From NCBI GenBank assembly GCA_948567375.1, contig OX419755.1, forward strand, positions 79,254,218-79,318,217: a DNA stretch of 64,000 bases. Reading direction: 5' to 3'. The DNA comes from Lunularia cruciata. Its lineage: Eukaryota; Streptophyta; Marchantiopsida; Lunulariales; Lunulariaceae. The translations under genes were made by a program, and so were the position numbers. Below are positions 23,141-35,036 of this stretch, piece after piece. A model generated the notes under the pieces. That model made no database searches. It was not told the origin of the DNA and saw only the letters and a program-made list of their open reading frames with translations. Numbering within the stretch: position 1 is the first letter of the stretch; every line of letters starts with the position of its first letter.

Positions 23141-23917
23141 GAGTGTTAAGTGTGGAGTCTGATTAATTATGAGAATACTCTGCGGTGCAAGTATCCTATG
23201 GGATGTAGAAGAGCCAGTATGGGAAGAGTCAATACAAGATAGATTTCTAGAAAAGTGTAGAAGTGTAAGTATAAGACATGTCTCCAAATTATAGGATTTG
23301 ATTACAAGAGTATGCAAAAAGACACTTCACATTGGGACTGATTTATTTGTGAATACATATGCAAAGAAAGCATGCTTTATCTCATTGGAAGCATCTTCTC
23401 AAGGGCTTTCCATAAACATCATTATCATAGAAAATATAGCTCTAGAAAAGAAGTCAAGTCCTCCTAAAGTTTAGGACAAATGTGTCTTTCAAGAGTTACA
23501 AGAAGGCTATGGGACTACAAAAGCTATGAGAATGGCTTCCACTTGTGAGACTTTATGAGATGATATGTATCAATTGGTACTTAACAATCTCGGATTAGAT
23601 ACAAGATATAGATCAATTTGCACCTTATATTCAAGAACTAGATAAGAGCAAGTGCAAGTGCAAGGGTAAATATATTTGTAGTACTGGCAATTAGTGGTGA
23701 CTTTGCAAAATATTAAATTGATAGTTGAAGAGTGAATAAAAATCTTGTGCAATTGTTGACATAGATAGACCTTGGCCAAACCACATGAAATTTGGTGTAA
23801 TTTCTATGCATGCTTTTCTTTCTTGATTAGATTGATGAATGATTCTTGCTCCATTGCATAGCCAGATTTGGATTCCCATTGCTATCTCAAATTCCAAGTT
23901 TCTAATTTCTCCCAACA
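23141..23917. mobile_element. insertion of unknown type in the Helitron helicase
   Basis: The helicase frame stops after L-L-L-P-R (23139) and resumes at G-I-H-T-T-H-S-R-F-K (about 23918), so about 780 bp is extra. A TG...CA reading (23144 TGTTAAG to CCCAACA 23917) is possible, but no convincing TSD is seen. It contains a diverged copy (23310-23470) of the tandem unit at 281-1500. It may be a solo LTR of an unrelated element. Confidence 0.5.
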
Positions 23918-25100
23918 TGGGATACATACAACACATTCAAGATTCAAGATTTTAAGTGAATTGAATGATGAGTCCACATGTTATGTCACTTTGGGCATCC
24001 CCAAAGGGTTGGGTGAATTTATGGGTCAAGAACACCTGATCTTTGGGATGAGGCACCAATGATGCATTTTCATGCATTTGAAGTTGTGGATTGTATTTTG
24101 CAAGATCTCATGAAAATTGTAGACCCCCAAGCAGAAACCACACTATTTGGAGGTAAGACTATTCTTAGTGGAGACTTTTGGCAAATTCTCCCATGGTTCC
24201 AAAAGGAGGATGAGTAGAAATTATGGGAGCATCATTACCACACTCTCAATTTGGCAATACATCATTTTTCTTCATTTGCAACTCAACATGAAGTTATCTC
24301 TATCTACATTTTTGCAAGAGAAAGAATTTGCAAAATGGATGCAAAATTGCAAAACAAAAAGTTGATGTTGGCAATGATAATTTACCCATGATTGTTACTC
24401 AAGGTGGTATTGATCAAGAGTGTAATTACCATTAGAAGAGTGTAATTTGAAAGGTCTTATTAATGTAGTGTATCCAAATTATTAGATTTATGTGAGAAGC
24501 ACACAATACCTTATGCAATGTAGTATACTTGCATCCAAGAATGCATATGTTGATGTTGTCAACAACTTTATCTTTTAGTTTGTTTGTAAAAAAATGCAAA
24601 CTTATCATACTACTGATTTTGTGACACAAGTTGAAGAAAATGCAACTATAGAGTATATGAATCATTGTATCCTATAGAGTTCCTAAATACTTTGACATTT
24701 AGTGGAATGGCAAACCACAACCTTAAGCTAAAGGTTGGCATCCAGATCATCCTCTTGTGCAATCTTAATCAATCCATTGGGTTGTGCAATGGTACTTGAT
24801 ACATTGTAACAAGACTTGGACAATGGGTAATAAAGGCAAAAGTAACTACAAGGAGTAAGAGGAGCACCCATGCTTTTATTCCCATATTATTATATCACCT
24901 ATTGGAGGTGATTAGCCCTTTACTTTATACCAACACCAGTTCTTGTCTTGTTGGCATATGCTATGACAATCAAAAAAAGCCAAGGATAGACAATGCATAA
25001 TGTCAATATTTATCTACCAAGCTCAATCTTCTTGCATATACAACCATATGTGGTAGTATCTAGATTGACTAGCTATTCAAAGAAAGATCAAGATCTTAAG
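23918..25100 (+). pseudogene. Helitron helicase fragment 4
   Basis: Continues the Pif1-like helicase. T-T-H-S-R-F-K-I is followed by L-N-D-E-S-T-C-Y (23926-23990), a decayed Walker B region (L-I-F-G-M, expected W-D-E; 24035-24055), and P-H-Y-L-E-V-R...V-E-T-F-G-K-F (expected G-G-D-F-R-Q; 24130-24190). Near the C-terminus A-Y-A-M-T-I-K-K-S-Q-G (24955-24990), N-I-Y-L-P-S and V-V-S-R-L-T-S lead to K-D-Q-D-L-K at 25100. There it is cut by E6 (TSD TTAAG 25096-25100). Confidence 0.85.
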
Positions 25101-25518
25101 TATAAAAGACCAAGACCGAGGAGAGAAATAAGAGAATGGAAGCTCACATTGGGACGTTAGAATGAGGGAAAACTTCGAATGCCTTGCATGAGCTTTGGCT
25201 TTGATATTTATAGGTAGCATACAAGGCCCTTGAGAAGCTTCTCAAGAAGCTTCCTTGAGCCACTTTCTTAGAGTGCAAGCCAAGTTAACCAGGAAACTTC
25301 TCAAGAAGTTTCCTTCTAGAAGCCGCCTACTTGGCATGCAAGCTAAGCTAGTTGGAACCTTCTTGAAGCTTCTTTCTAGAAGCTACTTACTTGAGGTGCA
25401 AGCTAAGCTAGCCAGAAAGATTCCCAAGAAGCTTCATAGATACTTCTAGAATATTCTAGGCTAATTTGTCTATTTTGTTAGCCTTACTAACTTTGTTGCT
25501 AAACTCCATATTGTTACA
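25101..25518 (-). repeat. E6 3' LTR
   Basis: 418 bp, start TATAAAAGACC (TG mutated to TA), end ATTGTTACA. It contains GAACCTTCTTGAAGCTTC at 25355-25372, a full four-unit heat-shock-element match with different spacer bases from the E1 copy. A TATA box (minus TATAAATA) lies near 25205-25212. Confidence 0.92.
25355..25372 (-). promoter_or_regulatory. candidate heat-shock element in E6 3' LTR
   Basis: GAACCTTCTTGAAGCTTC matches GAAnnTTCnnGAAnnTTC at all fixed positions, while its spacers (CC, TT, GC) differ from the E1 motif. Confidence 0.5.
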
Positions 25519-25539
25519 TATTTCCCCACAGCTAGTTAG

Positions 25540-27030
25540 TGACGTCCTCGTTGCTAATGAAGCTTTGAACTCCTGGATGGCCATCTATGCATTCTAGAGG
25601 TGAGAAAGAGGTTCCCATGTGGCATCATGAAGGGGATACCCTTTCCAAAGGACCTTGTATTCTGTATGTTGTCAACGGCCTTGTTGAATATGGCAACGTG
25701 CAAGGATACAATCAACTTCATACTCCTCATGATCATTGATAGTGACAAGAGCAAGGGTAGGTTGGACTCAAGAGGAAAAGGAAGAGGGTTAGGAACAAAG
25801 GGTTTCAACTTGGAAATATGAAAGACATGATGGATACGCATATGACAAGGCAAGGCAACTCAATAAGCAGTAGGAGAGATAATTCGGGTGACATTAGAGT
25901 GTCCTATCCAATTAGGGGTAAGTTTAAAAACTTGGGTATCGAGGAGGAGAGGGAGGTTACTAGAGGATAGCATGACTTTATCACCAACCTCAAAGGTGAG
26001 ATCACAATGATGGTGGTCTTGATATTGTTTTTGACAATTCTGAGCAACAAGGAAGTGAGATTGGCTTGTTGGAGAGATTGGGATATAGTGGTCAAGAATG
26101 TTGAAGTATGAGGAACCTGAGATGGAAGGAGAGCAAGAAGAGAATCTATAACAAGCAAATCTTGGCCAAAATTGAGAAAGAAAGGAGAAAATCTGGTGCT
26201 TGCCCATTTGGAATTGTTGTAGGCAAATTATGCAGCTACAAGACATTCATCCCAATTGGTATGGTTGACATTGACAAAGGCACACAACATATCTTCCAAT
26301 GTACAATCTACATGTTTGGTTTTTCTATCAGTTTGAGGATGATAGGCTATGGACAAAGCAAGCTTGGTGCCCAGTATCTAGAAGAGTGCTTGCCAAAACT
26401 TCTTAGTAAATTGAGGATCACGGTCGGAGATGAGTACACGTGGTATCCCATGATGCTTGAAGACATTGTCAAAGTAGATTTGCACTAAGGTTGGAGCATC
26501 CTCAATATCACAAGTTGGTGCCAACTGGATTTGCTTACTAAACTTATCCACAAACACCACAATTGATATGTGTCCTTGCTTTGTCTTGGGCAAGGATGTG
26601 TTGAGATCCAAGCTCACATGCTCCCATGAAGCGGATGGAATGGCAAGTGGTTGAAGGAGTCCACTCAGCTTTTGGTTGTTGGCCTTGTTTGGCCTCTCAC
26701 ATGATCAAAAAAATTCTCAAACATCTTGCATCATGTTGGACCACCACCATCGGTGTTGGAGGGTACCCAAGGTCTTGTCCACACCCATGTGCCCAGCTAT
26801 GGGTAAATCATGGGCTTCTTGAAGGCGCACAAGTTGAAGATCACCTTTGGCTAGAACATAGATCCAATCCTCATATAATAGAAGGCCCTCCTTGATGGAG
26901 AAGGTGTTGTACTCCTTGTTGCATGTTGTAAGGTGACCATGTACCATTTGGAAGAAGAGATCTTGTTGTAGAGCTGACTGAAACTCATTTTGGACCTTGG
27001 TTACAATGGTGTCAATTGATAGAGTCAATT
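25540..27030 (-). pseudogene. E6 integrase with chromodomain
   Basis: The minus strand encodes the zinc-binding domain (27028-26717: H-D-L-P-I-A-G-H-M-G-V-D-K-T-L-G), then the catalytic core (26617-26378) with V-F-V-D-K-F-S-K-Q and the second acidic residue in I-S-D-R-D-P-Q-F. The C-terminal domain follows (V-G-D-K-V-M-L-S-S near 26000), then M-R-I-H-H-V-F-H-I-S-K-L-K-P-F (25853-25800) and a chromodomain (Y-K-V-L-W-K-G-Y-P-L-H-D-A-T-W-E-P, about 25557-25740) with two internal stops. Frames shift between domains. Confidence 0.85.
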
Positions 27031-28293
27031 GACACCATTGTAATTGCCATTATCATGAGAGGAAGAGACTTCAAATCAGGTTTTTGTGATAAAGCATCAG
27101 GGATGGTGTGGAACCGACCTGGTTTGTACTCAAGTTTGATGTCAAACAATTGGAGTTATTCCTCCCATTGTTGATGTCAACTCTTCATGTGTTCCAAGTG
27201 TTAGGTCTGCAACAATGGTTTGTAATCAGTTTGTATGATCACTTGTTTCCTCAAGAAGTAATGCCTCCATGCCTTAGTGGCATATACCATTGCAAGTTGT
27301 TCTCAATCTCAAGCAGAGTAGTTTCTTTTGGTTGTATTGAGTCCGCTAGACACAAAGGTAATGGGATGTAGTCCATTTGGGAATTCTTATTGCAACACGG
27401 CTCCAATTGCAAAAGTTAGAAGCATCAAAATCAACCACACAAGGTAGTTGAAGATCATACAATTGAAGAATATGCCTTGAAGACACCATATGTTTCAACT
27501 TTTGGAATGCTTCTTTGTGCTTGATGGTCCATTGGAAGCTCAAGTCCTTCTCCAAGAGGTCAGTCAATGGTGCAACCACATGAGCATAATAATGGATGAA
27601 CAGTCGGAAAAAATTGGCCAGTCCATTAAATGCATGTACTTTTGTAGCATCCTTTAGAGTAGGCCAATCAGTAATGGCCTTGATTTTCTCTTCCTCCATC
27701 TTGAACCCCTCAAATGAGATCTTGTGCTCCAAGAAGGTAACTTCCTTTTGCCAAAAGGCACACTTTGACTTCTTGCAAGAAAATTTCCTTTGTCGTAGTT
27801 GTCTTAAGACTTCTTGCACGTGATTCACATGTTGTGCCTTTGTCTTGCTATAGATTAAGATATCATCCAAGAACACCACCATGTATCCATCCAATAGTCC
27901 ATCCAACACCCGATGCATTTGATCCAAGGAGACTACTGGAGCATTAGTTAGCCCAAAAGGTAGAACTCTCCACTCAAAATACCCATACCTTGTATGAAAG
28001 GTTGTCTTTTGCTCATCCTTCCTATCAATGTGGATTTGCCAATAGCCACTTCAAAGATCTAGCTTGGAAAAGTATCATGCTCTACTCAATTGATCAAGCA
28101 AGTCATCAATCTGAGGCAAGGGATATACATTCTTCATTGTTTGCTTATTGAGCCCATGATAATCAATACAAAAACAAAGTCTTCTATCCTTCTTTGGAAC
28201 GAATAGTATTGGTGGTCCCCAAGGAGAGGTACTATGTTGTATGAAGTCCTTCTCTAACAACTCCGTAAGTGTTGTTTGCAACTCTTCCAACTC
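27031..28293 (-). pseudogene. E6 reverse transcriptase and RNase H, N-terminally interrupted
   Basis: The open minus-strand segment 27927-27346 carries the RT palm with an intact Phe-Leu-Asp-Asp box (about 27862-27880), the thumb/connection and the start of RNase H (V-V-D-F-D-A-S). Segment 28314-28075 carries the upstream RT motifs ([11 protein letters not shown] and V-P-K-K-D, then [11 protein letters not shown]). The reading frame is broken at 28293 by the TG...CA insertion and continues at 30190. Confidence 0.85.
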
Positions 28294-30189
28294 TGTGGTA
28301 CACATATTTTTCATTTTGGACGAGTTTTAAAGAAGAAATGCATTACTGAAACCAAATTGAACCAAAATGGAGAATAAACGATGAGAAGTTTGTATTTTGA
28401 TCTGACCCAAAGAAGTCTACTTTGTGTTGGAGGAAGAAGGATTTGGATTGAATCAAACCCGAAGAAGCTTACTTTGTATCAGAGGAGGAAAAACTCGGAT
28501 CAAGTGCCGAAGGAGGGCAGACCCGAAGGAGGAATAGAAATTTTAGGTCATGATTCTTGCATGGGTTGTATCTCAGTGATGAAAGGTCCAAATCATGTGT
28601 GCTATATTTAGTTAGAAGCGTCTTGTTTAGGGCTTTCTTTTGCTACCAAAACCGCAAAGTTTGGAGGTCTTTAGCAAAAGTAACAAGCATTTGAAGTTTG
28701 GAAGTAGATGTACAAAGTAGTTTGGTGCCTTTGGGTCTACAAGACTTCGGACTTTGGACTTCAGACTTTAGACTTTGGGTTTACATGACTTCAAGTTTAA
28801 GGACTTTGCCTCAAGAAAAATGTGATTCAATCCAAGGTAGTCAAACATTGGATGTTGGAGTCTTCAGGTCAGATATTTGAAGCGTCTAAAATACTTAGGA
28901 TAGGGAAAGAAGATATTTATGATACACATGATTTCAATTTCATTTCTGATTGAAGATAAGAGAGAATTAGAAGAGAAATAACAATAGTGAATGAACCCTA
29001 AGTGCAAGATCAGATAGTAAGTGTCTTTGGGTCAATTACATGAGTAAGGAAAGTGGGTTGCAAATTGAAGGTGTAGATAGTGTACCCATGTTTTCAATTA
29101 CAATTCTTGATGATGACATAGTAGAATAAGTAAAGTAATTGATAGTAGTTAGACCCGAAGTAAGAGATATAGGAGTACACTTGTCTTTGGATATGACATT
29201 TGACACTTTAGAGAAGAGTGGGTTGGGAGATAGAGATTTAGAAGGATTAACTATGATAAGAATTGTAGATGAGAGCAAAGAAGTAGTAGAATTAGTAGAG
29301 GAATTAGTAGTTGTGAAACTCGAGGATAGAGTAGTAAGTGGAGTTACTTTGGGTTTGAAAGTCAAGGAAGAAGTAGACATTTGATCAGAGTAGTAACAGT
29401 TTTGAGATTTGAAGAGGCAGATATGAAGTGGTGGTTTGTCATTTTGGATATGCAGGTTTGTAGAGTTATTATAGAACGATATATTTGTTAGTACCTATTG
29501 ATTGCTTCACTATTTAAGAGTGGCATTCGTAGTAAAATGTTGTTTAGTGCTCATTATTTCTAAGAATAGATAAAGCAAAGTATTGTGAAGCAGTGCTCGT
29601 CATTTGAGCTTGATTCCGAGTATCAACATTGTGTTTGTGTTTGTGAGTGTGTGGAGAATTTTGAAGTGCAAATCAGTGTGTTTATTGGATGTTGGATTCC
29701 GTAGCCTTGATCTTCATTATGTGTGTTTGATCTTGAGTGAAGTGCAATTGGAGCAATGCCTTGATAGATCTGAGAGGAATTGTAGTGTTGGTAGTATTCT
29801 ACATTTGTGAGTGCAACATAGAGTTGATGTGAAGCAATTTTGATCAAGGAATTTGTGCCTTTAGTGGAGGGATGGAACACAATTCTGAGGCAAAGTTGTT
29901 TTGTAGTAAAGTGCCATTTTTGGGAGAGCCTGAATCATCACAATCAAGATTGTTTGGAAAGATTTGATGGAGTTGTGATTAAATGTGACCAATTGTTGTG
30001 ACAAGACTTCAAATTAGTGCTTGTTACTCTCTTCTAGGTGTGATTTCTACCCGGGAGATTAAAGATGCAACCAAGAAGAACTACATTGTGACATTTGACT
30101 TTGTATTTGACCAATTTTGACTAGTATCTCTACGGGAATGAACTTTACTTACCTGATTACGCAAAAGTGATATTTGCTGAGTTATCACA
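28294..30189. mobile_element. 1.9-kb TG...CA insertion without pol, probable solo long LTR
   Basis: 1,896 bp inserted in the E6 RT N-terminus. The left end is TGTGGTACACA, the right end GAGTTATCACA (imperfect terminal inverted repeat TGTGGTA/TATCACA), and the flanks are AACTC (28289-28293) and AACTT (30190-30194). E1 and E2 are continuous across this site. No retroelement protein domain is recognisable inside. It contains a diverged copy (about 28530-28700) of the unit tandemly repeated at 281-1500. A solo LTR of a long-LTR element, or a short non-autonomous element, would fit. Orientation is unknown. Confidence 0.7.
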
Positions 30190-32947
30190 AACTTCTTTGG
30201 TGAGAGCTGATAGATTGGTCTACTCACTAGAGTACTCCATGGAAATAACTCAATCTTGAAGGGCATACCATGATTGGAGGGTAATCCCTTTGGCAAATCA
30301 TCCGGAAACATGTCCGCAACTCCTGAACTATCTGATCAACCATTGCTTGATGAGGCTCTTGACTCTCCTCAAATTGTCCTTTGTGTAATCGGCTTGATCC
30401 ACACCGCAAAAATAGACTCACCTTCCTCCAAAGCTTGCTCTATGGCTGCTTGTTATACTCCAAGGACAAGAGAAGAGAGAAAACACAAATTACACACTCA
30501 ACATTTGGTGCCCCAAAGGAGCACCTTCTCTTTATTATATAGACAAAGAGGATCTCCTCCAAGGAAGCTCCACCATAGGATTAGGCACACAGATAGGTGA
30601 CATGTCAACAAACTACATCCTTGGATTACTTACTTGGATGGGTGACATGTTGGTCTAGGTCCTATCTGGCTGGTGAAACAAGCTTTGACCGGAGGGAATC
30701 TTTTAGGGAATCTTCCTATAGGAGTCTTAGAATCACGTAAGGTACCGTTCAAAAGCTCTTGACAAGACAAACCAGGGGGGAGGGAAGGCCAACCTCTCCT
30801 GGGTGAAGAATCAACACATTTTTGAGGCCTAATTCATCCATTTAGGCCTTCAAAATTGCCTTCAAAGATTTAAGGCATATTCCGGTTCCTACTCTATTAG
30901 TAGAAGTCCCCTTTTGGTGATACCTCTTTCTGATCTGTTTATTCCATCATATGAAACATCCTTCTAGATGTTACCAAACCAATTCTCACCTTTAAATCAT
31001 ATGTCTAGCTATTGGTTCTAAGGTTCTCAAGTCTATTTTGGTTTCTACTCTATTAGTAGAAATACTCTTTTGGTGATACTTCTATCTAATCTATTTTAAC
31101 CATCATGTATAACATCATTCAAGATGTTACCCAACCGAATTTCACATCTAGATCATATGGCTAGCTCTTGGTATTACACTGCTTCACTACAAACTTCCCA
31201 TCTAGGGACTCATCTCTCTTCAAAGCTTACTCTATGGTTGTCTTCTTGGCAAACTTCCCATCTTGGGGCACCTCTTTCTTCAAGGCATGCTCTATGGCTA
31301 CCTTCTTGACAAACTTCCCATCTTGGGACTGACTATTCTTAGGTGTCTTACTCAGAGATGCTAGATAACCTAATCGGAAATTTTTACCTTGGTGTTGCAC
31401 TTGAATTTATTATCGAGTCCAATCGAATTAAACCTTATGATGTTCAAGCCAAGGTAGTCCTAGAATGACATCATAGTGTAGAGGTGCCACTACAAACCTC
31501 ATACACTCCAAATACTCTTTCATAATCTTAAAAGTAACAGGATGTGAGGTACGGAATGCAAAACCCTTTCTACCATCGGCCATCATCAACCTACTTCCAA
31601 TCATTGGCTTGATAAGAATACCCAATTCCTTTGCTACTTGCATACACATGCAATTCTTTGAACTTCCAGACTCAACCAAAATCCAACAACCCTAATTAGA
31701 TATAGTACCTTGCAAGTGAAGCAAACTTACATAGGTCAAGCCTTCAATCCTATTGGAACTAATCAAACTCCTAATAGGTGGCTCAAAATCTCTTACTAGG
31801 ATTCCTCGTTTCCTTGATCATTCTGTTCCATAAACTCCATCTAGGCAACTTGTTGAGGTCGCCCATTCCTTAGTGGATATTCAGCAATGCGATGTCCAAC
31901 TTGGCGACAATAAAAAGAGCCTCTATTTGGTCAAAATCTTTCTCTATCCGTTGTACCAAGTGGTCTCCGTTAGATAACGTCAATCTACATTGGTGCAGGT
32001 TCTTCCACCCGTGTGTAGTGTACTGGTAAGCTTTGTGTAGGTCAAGTTCAAGTCCAAGTTGTCACAACCAAAGAATCAAAGTGCTCAACTAATTGCATGG
32101 CTTCTTCTATGTTTTGTGGTTCCTACATGGTCACCTCCAATTTGGTTGTGACTTCAATCCCACACAAATTGATCCAAAACTTCACCTTCTTGTATATTTG
32201 GAATTTGCAAGATGATGTTTTGAAATTCTGAGATGTAGCTCCTTTCCAAACCAATGTGCTTCAACTCCGCCAATTTATCTTGTGCGGCTTGGGTGGCATT
32301 TATATTTTCAAATCAACCAAGTATTGCATCCTTCAATTCTGTCCATGTCAAAATTGGTGCAACAATCTATCATTCAGATCGCTCCACTCGCAATCACCAC
32401 CAAAGTTTTGTCACACCATCAAATTGGCTAGAAGCTAAGAGAATCTATTTTTGTTTATCTTGAAGATTAATGGCTTCAAAGTAACATTCGCAATCAAACA
32501 AAAAATTCTCCACTATGCATGGAAGATTCTTGCCTTCAAACACCTTGGGTCTTCAAAATCAAATGCAATCTTCTCCATCTCAAACAAGCATTCTCTCTAT
32601 ATGTTCTTGTTGTTGGTGGTCTTGTTCATCCAACAATCAAGTAACATGCTCGATTTATTATTGCATCACAAGGATAACATCTAGTGATGCCGCCATAGCT
32701 ACTACTCTATCCCAATACTCCCAATTTATCTAATGATTAACACATAGATGTAGCACGTCCATCGTTCTCCATAAGTTACAACAGGAAGTATCAAGGGGTT
32801 CCTCAGACAAGGTGATCATATGTGGAAAATCTTACCCAAAGCACAAGGTGATGAATTGTGTGAAACAATGTTTGGGTAATATCTAGACATGAAAATCCCA
32901 ATGGTTTGGCGAAAGTGGATTTGGTGGTCCATAAATTCCATCCATCC
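30190..32947 (-). pseudogene. E6 RT start, linker repeats, protease, gag
   Basis: Minus-strand continuation of E6: the segment upstream of RT (30195-30410), three 66-bp linker units (about 30412-30450 and 31184-31330) split by a solo LTR, and a protease-like region (31679-31428) with the active-site loop altered. Next comes a CCHC region near 31873-31915 where two Cys codons have become Ser and Tyr, then gag to about 32900. The order is the same as in E1. Confidence 0.75.
30451..31178 (-). repeat. solo family B LTR in E6
   Basis: 728 bp, plus-strand TGTTATACTCC...GTATTACA, inverted relative to the E3 LTRs. The perfect TSD CTGCT is at 30446-30450 and 31179-31183. It contains the internal duplication characteristic of family B. 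It interrupts the second linker repeat of E6. Confidence 0.92.
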
Positions 32948-32967
32948 CATTCCTGCTCTAATATCAA
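32948..32967 (-). other. E6 primer-binding site
   Basis: The minus strand reads TTGATATTAGAGCAGG inside the 5' LTR, a diverged form of the tRNA-iMet site (TGATATTAGAGC matches TGGTATCAGAGC at 10 of 12). Confidence 0.7.
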
Positions 32968-33379
32968 TGTAAAAGACCAAGACCGAGGAGAGAAATAAGA
33001 GAATGGAAGCTCACATTGGGACATTTGAAAGAGAGAAAACTCCAAATGCCTAGCATGAGCTTTGGCTTTGGTATTTATAGGTAGCATACAAGGCCCTTGA
33101 GAAGCTTCTCAAGAAACTTCCTCTAGCCACTTTCTTAAAGTGCAAGCCAAGTTAACCAAGAAGCTTCTCAAGAAGCTTCCTTCTAGAAGCCGTCTACTTG
33201 GCGTACAAGCTAAGCTAGTTGGAAGCTTCTAGAAGCTACTTACTTGAGGTGCAAGCTAAGCTAGCCGGAAAGCTTCACAAGAAGCTTCCTAGATACTTCT
33301 AGAAAATTCTAGGCTAATTTTTCTTATTTTTTATTTCGTTAGCCTTACTAACTTTGTCGTTAAACTCCATATTGTTACA
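32968..33379 (-). repeat. E6 5' LTR
   Basis: 412 bp, TGTAAAAGACC...ATTGTTACA. The minus-strand TATAAATA is at 33072-33079. GAAGCTTCTAGAAGCTAC (33222-33239) is one base short of a four-unit heat-shock element. Confidence 0.92.
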
Positions 33380-33384
33380 TTAAG

Positions 33385-33440
33385 TGTGGAAGACCAAGTG
33401 AATACAAGGAGATTTTATGAACTTAATTTACCTCTTGGAG
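33385..33440 (+). pseudogene. Helitron helicase fragment 5 (C-terminus)
   Basis: After removing E6 and one TTAAG, fragment 4 continues in frame as C-G-R-P-S-E-Y-K-E, fitting the short tail that follows the last helicase motif in plant Helitrons. The 3' end of the Helitron (a CTRR with hairpin) was not identified. Confidence 0.55.
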
Positions 33441-35036
33441 TTTTCTTCATACAAGTTTTAGGACATGATATATCATATACATGTATGTATACTTTACAAC
33501 TATGTTTGCTAAAATGTCCATTTTCTTATTGTAGAGTTAGTGAACCTCTCTATTAATATGCAGCCTAGATAGCATAATCTTGGATATTCGGTATGTTTCC
33601 TTGGACAAGTTTGTCCAGTTATTTGTACTTACTAATTGTTTCCAAGCAGCTTTTTTTCTCTATTTAATATCCCATATGCATTTCTTCCTTCTCAAAATTT
33701 TTTTGTTGGTTGTTATTCAAGAAGTATGATGGTATGCAAACAATTTCTATCTCAATTTCCATTGATACCTCCACTTACAATCCTCTTTTGCAAGTGTTGC
33801 AACTTCTTAAGACAAAACCCATTAAGGAGTTAAATAGAAGGCTTCAATTTGGATGTACTCAACTAACAAAATTGCACATTTGTAATACTTTGTAGCATGA
33901 GATTTGCATGTTCATTTTTTCCCAATCATCAAGAATTGATTTTATGCAAGCTCTACAAATTGCTTAGTTTAGAGCATGAAACCTAATCTTTCATACATAT
34001 AACATAAAAGACAAGGAGGGCAAATGATCTAGTCTGATGGATGCATGGTGTCTATTTGTCAATATTGGTACTTATTTTTGTGAACAAATCATCCTACATT
34101 GCCAGGTTGAATTATCACTTGAAGACTTTTATAGCCACAAATGATCTCTTGATCTTGACATGACCAAAAAGGTAAGAAAAAAGTGTTGAAGCATGTTATT
34201 TTGAATACTTTTCTAAATTTAAGTTTTGGCAGTGATGAAAAGCTATTATTTGGTACCTAGCTAGATCAATAAGCAATATGTATAAGTGTAACGGCTTCTT
34301 TTTGTCTACCTGGCTTGGATAGAGGAGCAAGATCATAAGTCCTCTTCAACTTTCTACACAACAAGTTTTTTTAATTTTGGGCAGATGGTACCAAAGAGAT
34401 TTTGTGCAAACATGATACTATAGAGTTATCTTTCCTCTTGAGAAGAGGTTGAAGTTTTTGTATTGTGTTGGTGCTCTTGCTGTTCCAATAACCTTTGACA
34501 AACTGTGCAATGACGGACACATATTTGATGCAGACCTGAACAAGATCATTAGAATGTCCAATGGGAGTGAACTCATGGTTCATGTTAGAATATCTTTTCT
34601 ATCTCACTTGGTTGACAAGCTCTTCTGCTACAAATTCCTTTGATGTTTTCTCTTAGCCCTCAATATGTATCAATCAAATGCTAGGAAGGCCTTTTTAATG
34701 GTAAAATTAACCTTTCCTTACTCATTGGTTGCTGATTGGACACACAACCAATTTGTGGGGTGCAAGAGATGGAGCTATCACATAATATGACATGCAAATT
34801 GCTATTATATCAAAAGCAAGCATTGTGTAAGATGAAAAGCAAGATCAATGATTAGGATTTTAAGAATAGTATGACAATAATGACCTAAGCGTGGTGTTTT
34901 AGCTTTCTTGCTTACTATTCTAATGGTATATGCATATCCTTGATCTAGGAGTCATGAGTCTTAGGTCAAGATTCTCCAAATGTGGTCATGGAGAAAAAGG
35001 CAAATCTTAATCCAATGGATTCTTTTTCTTTTCCTA
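33441..35036. other. unassigned AT-rich sequence
   Basis: No gene, RNA or transposon end recognised. Short open frames here (for example 34449-34643) show no motif I recognise. It may hold the rest of the Helitron 3' region. Confidence 0.4.

Larger units (their letters stand above)
25101..33379 (-). mobile_element. E6: family A chromovirus with two insertions
   Basis: A minus-strand element with LTRs 25101-25518 (3') and 32968-33379 (5') and a perfect TSD, TTAAG, at 25096-25100 and 33380-33384. It carries a 1.9-kb TG...CA insertion (28294-30189) and a solo family B LTR (30451-31178). Its pol is the best preserved of the three family A copies. Confidence 0.93.

Noticed and set aside
22981-23166. 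Host Pif1 helicase gene at the P-loop segment
   Set aside because: The upstream K-Y-N-A-H-I-N-V and W-F-E-A-N motifs and the gene order are those of Helitron transposases.
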